Source: Streptosporangiaceae bacterium (GTDB lineage: Bacteria > Actinomycetota > Actinomycetes > Streptosporangiales > Streptosporangiaceae). Taken from it: a DNA stretch of 6,045 nt. The translations under genes and the position numbers were made by a program. The notes under the pieces were generated by a model. It had not been told where the DNA came from, searched no databases, and was given only the letters and a program-made list of their open reading frames with translations. Below are positions 5,235-6,045 of this stretch, piece by piece. Position 1 is the first letter of the stretch. The number at the start of each line of letters is the position of its first letter. The stretch is taken from NCBI GenBank assembly GCA_030045215.1, contig JASIBJ010000583.1, forward strand, positions 1 to 6,045. Direction: 5' to 3'.

Positions 5235-6045
5235 CTACAGGCTGGCGTAGCAGGCGTCGATCAGCGCGCGGTTACGCGGGTTACGCCAGCGCGGGCCCAT
5301 CTGGTTGGTCACGTAGCCGAACGCCAGCCCGGCGTCCGGATCGCAAAAGCCGACCGAGCCGCCGGCCCCGAAGTGACCGAAGCACCGCGGTCCGCGGCCG
5401 AACTCGCGCTCCGGGTGCGTGAGCTGGAAGCCGAGGCCGAACCTGGACGGCCGCCGCAGCACCAGGTCGTCGCCGTACACCTGCTCCCGCGTCGCGGCGG
5501 CCAGCGCTCCGCTGTCGATGACGCGCACGCCATCGATCGTGCCGCCGGCTGCCAGCGCCGAGTACAGCCGGGTGATGCCGGCCGCGGTCGCGTGCGCGTT
5601 CGCTGACGGGATCTCGGCGCTTCGCCACGCGGCTGTGTTCACGACGCCGAAGCCGGAGAAGTCCGGCGGGTTGAAGTAGGCGCTCATCGCCATCCGGGTA
5701 TCCGGCACGCTGCTGGCGCCAGCCTCACCGGCATCGGCCGCCCCGGCGTCCGCGGGGCCAGCCGGCCAGTGAAACTCCGCCACTCGGCCGTGCTCGGCCC
5801 GCGGCAGCCCGATGTGCAGGTCAGCGTCCAGCGGTCGGGCCAGCGCGGCCCGCAGGAATGCGCCCGGGGTCTGCCCGGTGATCCGCCTGAGCAGTTCGCC
5901 GCCCAGGAACCCGAACGTGTTCACGTGGTAGCCGTGCCCGGTGCCCGGAGGCCACCACGGCTCCTCGGCCGCGAGCGCACGGGTCATGAACTCCCAGTCG
6001 AGCATGCAGCCGGCCCGCTGCCGCGCGTGCAAGGCCGGCAGCCCG
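5235..6045 (-). CDS. Class C beta-lactamase/EstB-type serine hydrolase (partial, N-terminus off right edge)
   Basis: The C-terminal 269 residues of a penicillin-binding-protein-like serine hydrolase, the group of class C beta-lactamases, EstB-type esterases and D-Ala-D-Ala peptidases. The frame stays open to the window edge, beginning GLPAL, which in this family follows the HxAGLP segment downstream of the catalytic SxxK. SxxK therefore lies outside the window. Visible are the catalytic Tyr region GYHVNTFGFLGGELLRR (Tyr39 of the fragment), the IPSANAHATAAGITRLYSAL segment, and HFG (224-226), the counterpart of the KTG box, followed by GAGGSVGFCDPDAGLAFGYVTNQM. HFG instead of KTG favours the esterase-like branch over a true beta-lactamase. 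A low-complexity Ala/Gly/Asp loop (about 95-112) is a variable insertion. About 110-130 residues appear to be missing. No TTG or ATG at the right edge should be taken as the start. It converges on the MBL-fold gene with a 30-base gap and is probably an independent unit. Confidence 0.93.
   Translation of the reverse strand, partial: GLPALHARQRAGCMLDWEFMTRALAAEEPWWPPGTGHGYHVNTFGFLGGELLRRITGQTPGAFLRAALARPLDADLHIGLPRAEHGRVAEFHWPAGPADAGAADAGEAGASSVPDTRMAMSAYFNPPDFSGFGVVNTAAWRSAEIPSANAHATAAGITRLYSALAAGGTIDGVRVIDSGALAAATREQVYGDDLVLRRPSRFGLGFQLTHPEREFGRGPRCFGHFGAGGSVGFCDPDAGLAFGYVTNQMGPRWRNPRNRALIDACYASL

Noticed and set aside
5700..5765. Repetitive Ala/Gly/Asp codons in the serine hydrolase as a possible tandem repeat
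   Set aside because: The repetition is only loose amino-acid composition in a variable loop; no nucleotide unit repeats cleanly and the frame is intact.

Overview
The window is very GC-rich with strong G/C preference at third codon positions. It looks like chromosomal DNA of a mycothiol-producing actinobacterium. The evidence is an actinobacterial-type UvrA, a maleylpyruvate isomerase-family (mycothiol-dependent-type) enzyme, a Sec signal peptide with a strong GGAGG ribosome site, and a promoter motif of the actinobacterial RecA-independent DNA-damage type. Genus cannot be fixed from the sequence. There are no RNA genes, insertion sequences, CRISPR arrays or phage genes. No stretch longer than 300 bases lacks a gene.

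Layout from left to right. (1) At 1-121 (minus) lies the first 40 codons of a secreted protein that runs off the left edge. (2) At 122-269 is a short intergenic stretch holding a possible promoter for that gene and a perfect 12-bp palindrome just after the uvrA stop. (3) At 270-3125 (minus) is intact uvrA. (4) At 3126-3264 is the uvrA promoter region, with a good match to the PafBC/RecA-NDp motif. (5) At 3265-3474 (minus) is a 69-residue protein of unknown function upstream of uvrA on the same strand. (6) At 3475-3738 is a divergent intergenic region. It holds a SigR/SigH-like promoter motif on the minus strand, an 18-bp tandem duplication that forms a 9-bp hairpin, and a doubtful 35-codon ORF. 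(7) At 3739-4491 and 4539-5204 (plus) is a two-gene unit: a maleylpyruvate isomerase-family enzyme and a compact metallo-beta-lactamase-fold hydrolase. (8) At 5205-5234 is a 30-base convergent gap carrying a 20-bp tandem duplication that copies the hydrolase stop codon. (9) At 5235-6045 (minus) is the C-terminal part of a class C beta-lactamase/EstB-type serine hydrolase that runs off the right edge.

How it fits together: uvrA is the DNA-damage recognition gene of nucleotide excision repair, and an MBL-fold hydrolase next to uvrA is also seen in Mycobacterium tuberculosis (Rv1637c beside Rv1638). The isomerase-family enzyme and the hydrolase plausibly act on mycothiol conjugates or other thiol/thioester electrophile adducts. 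The divergent locus can therefore be read as chemical detoxification on one strand and repair of the resulting DNA damage on the other. That reading is inference. The two promoter motifs (DNA damage and thiol-oxidative stress) fit it but have not been tested. Most of the window is ordinary housekeeping sequence, and no clearly new multi-gene system is visible.
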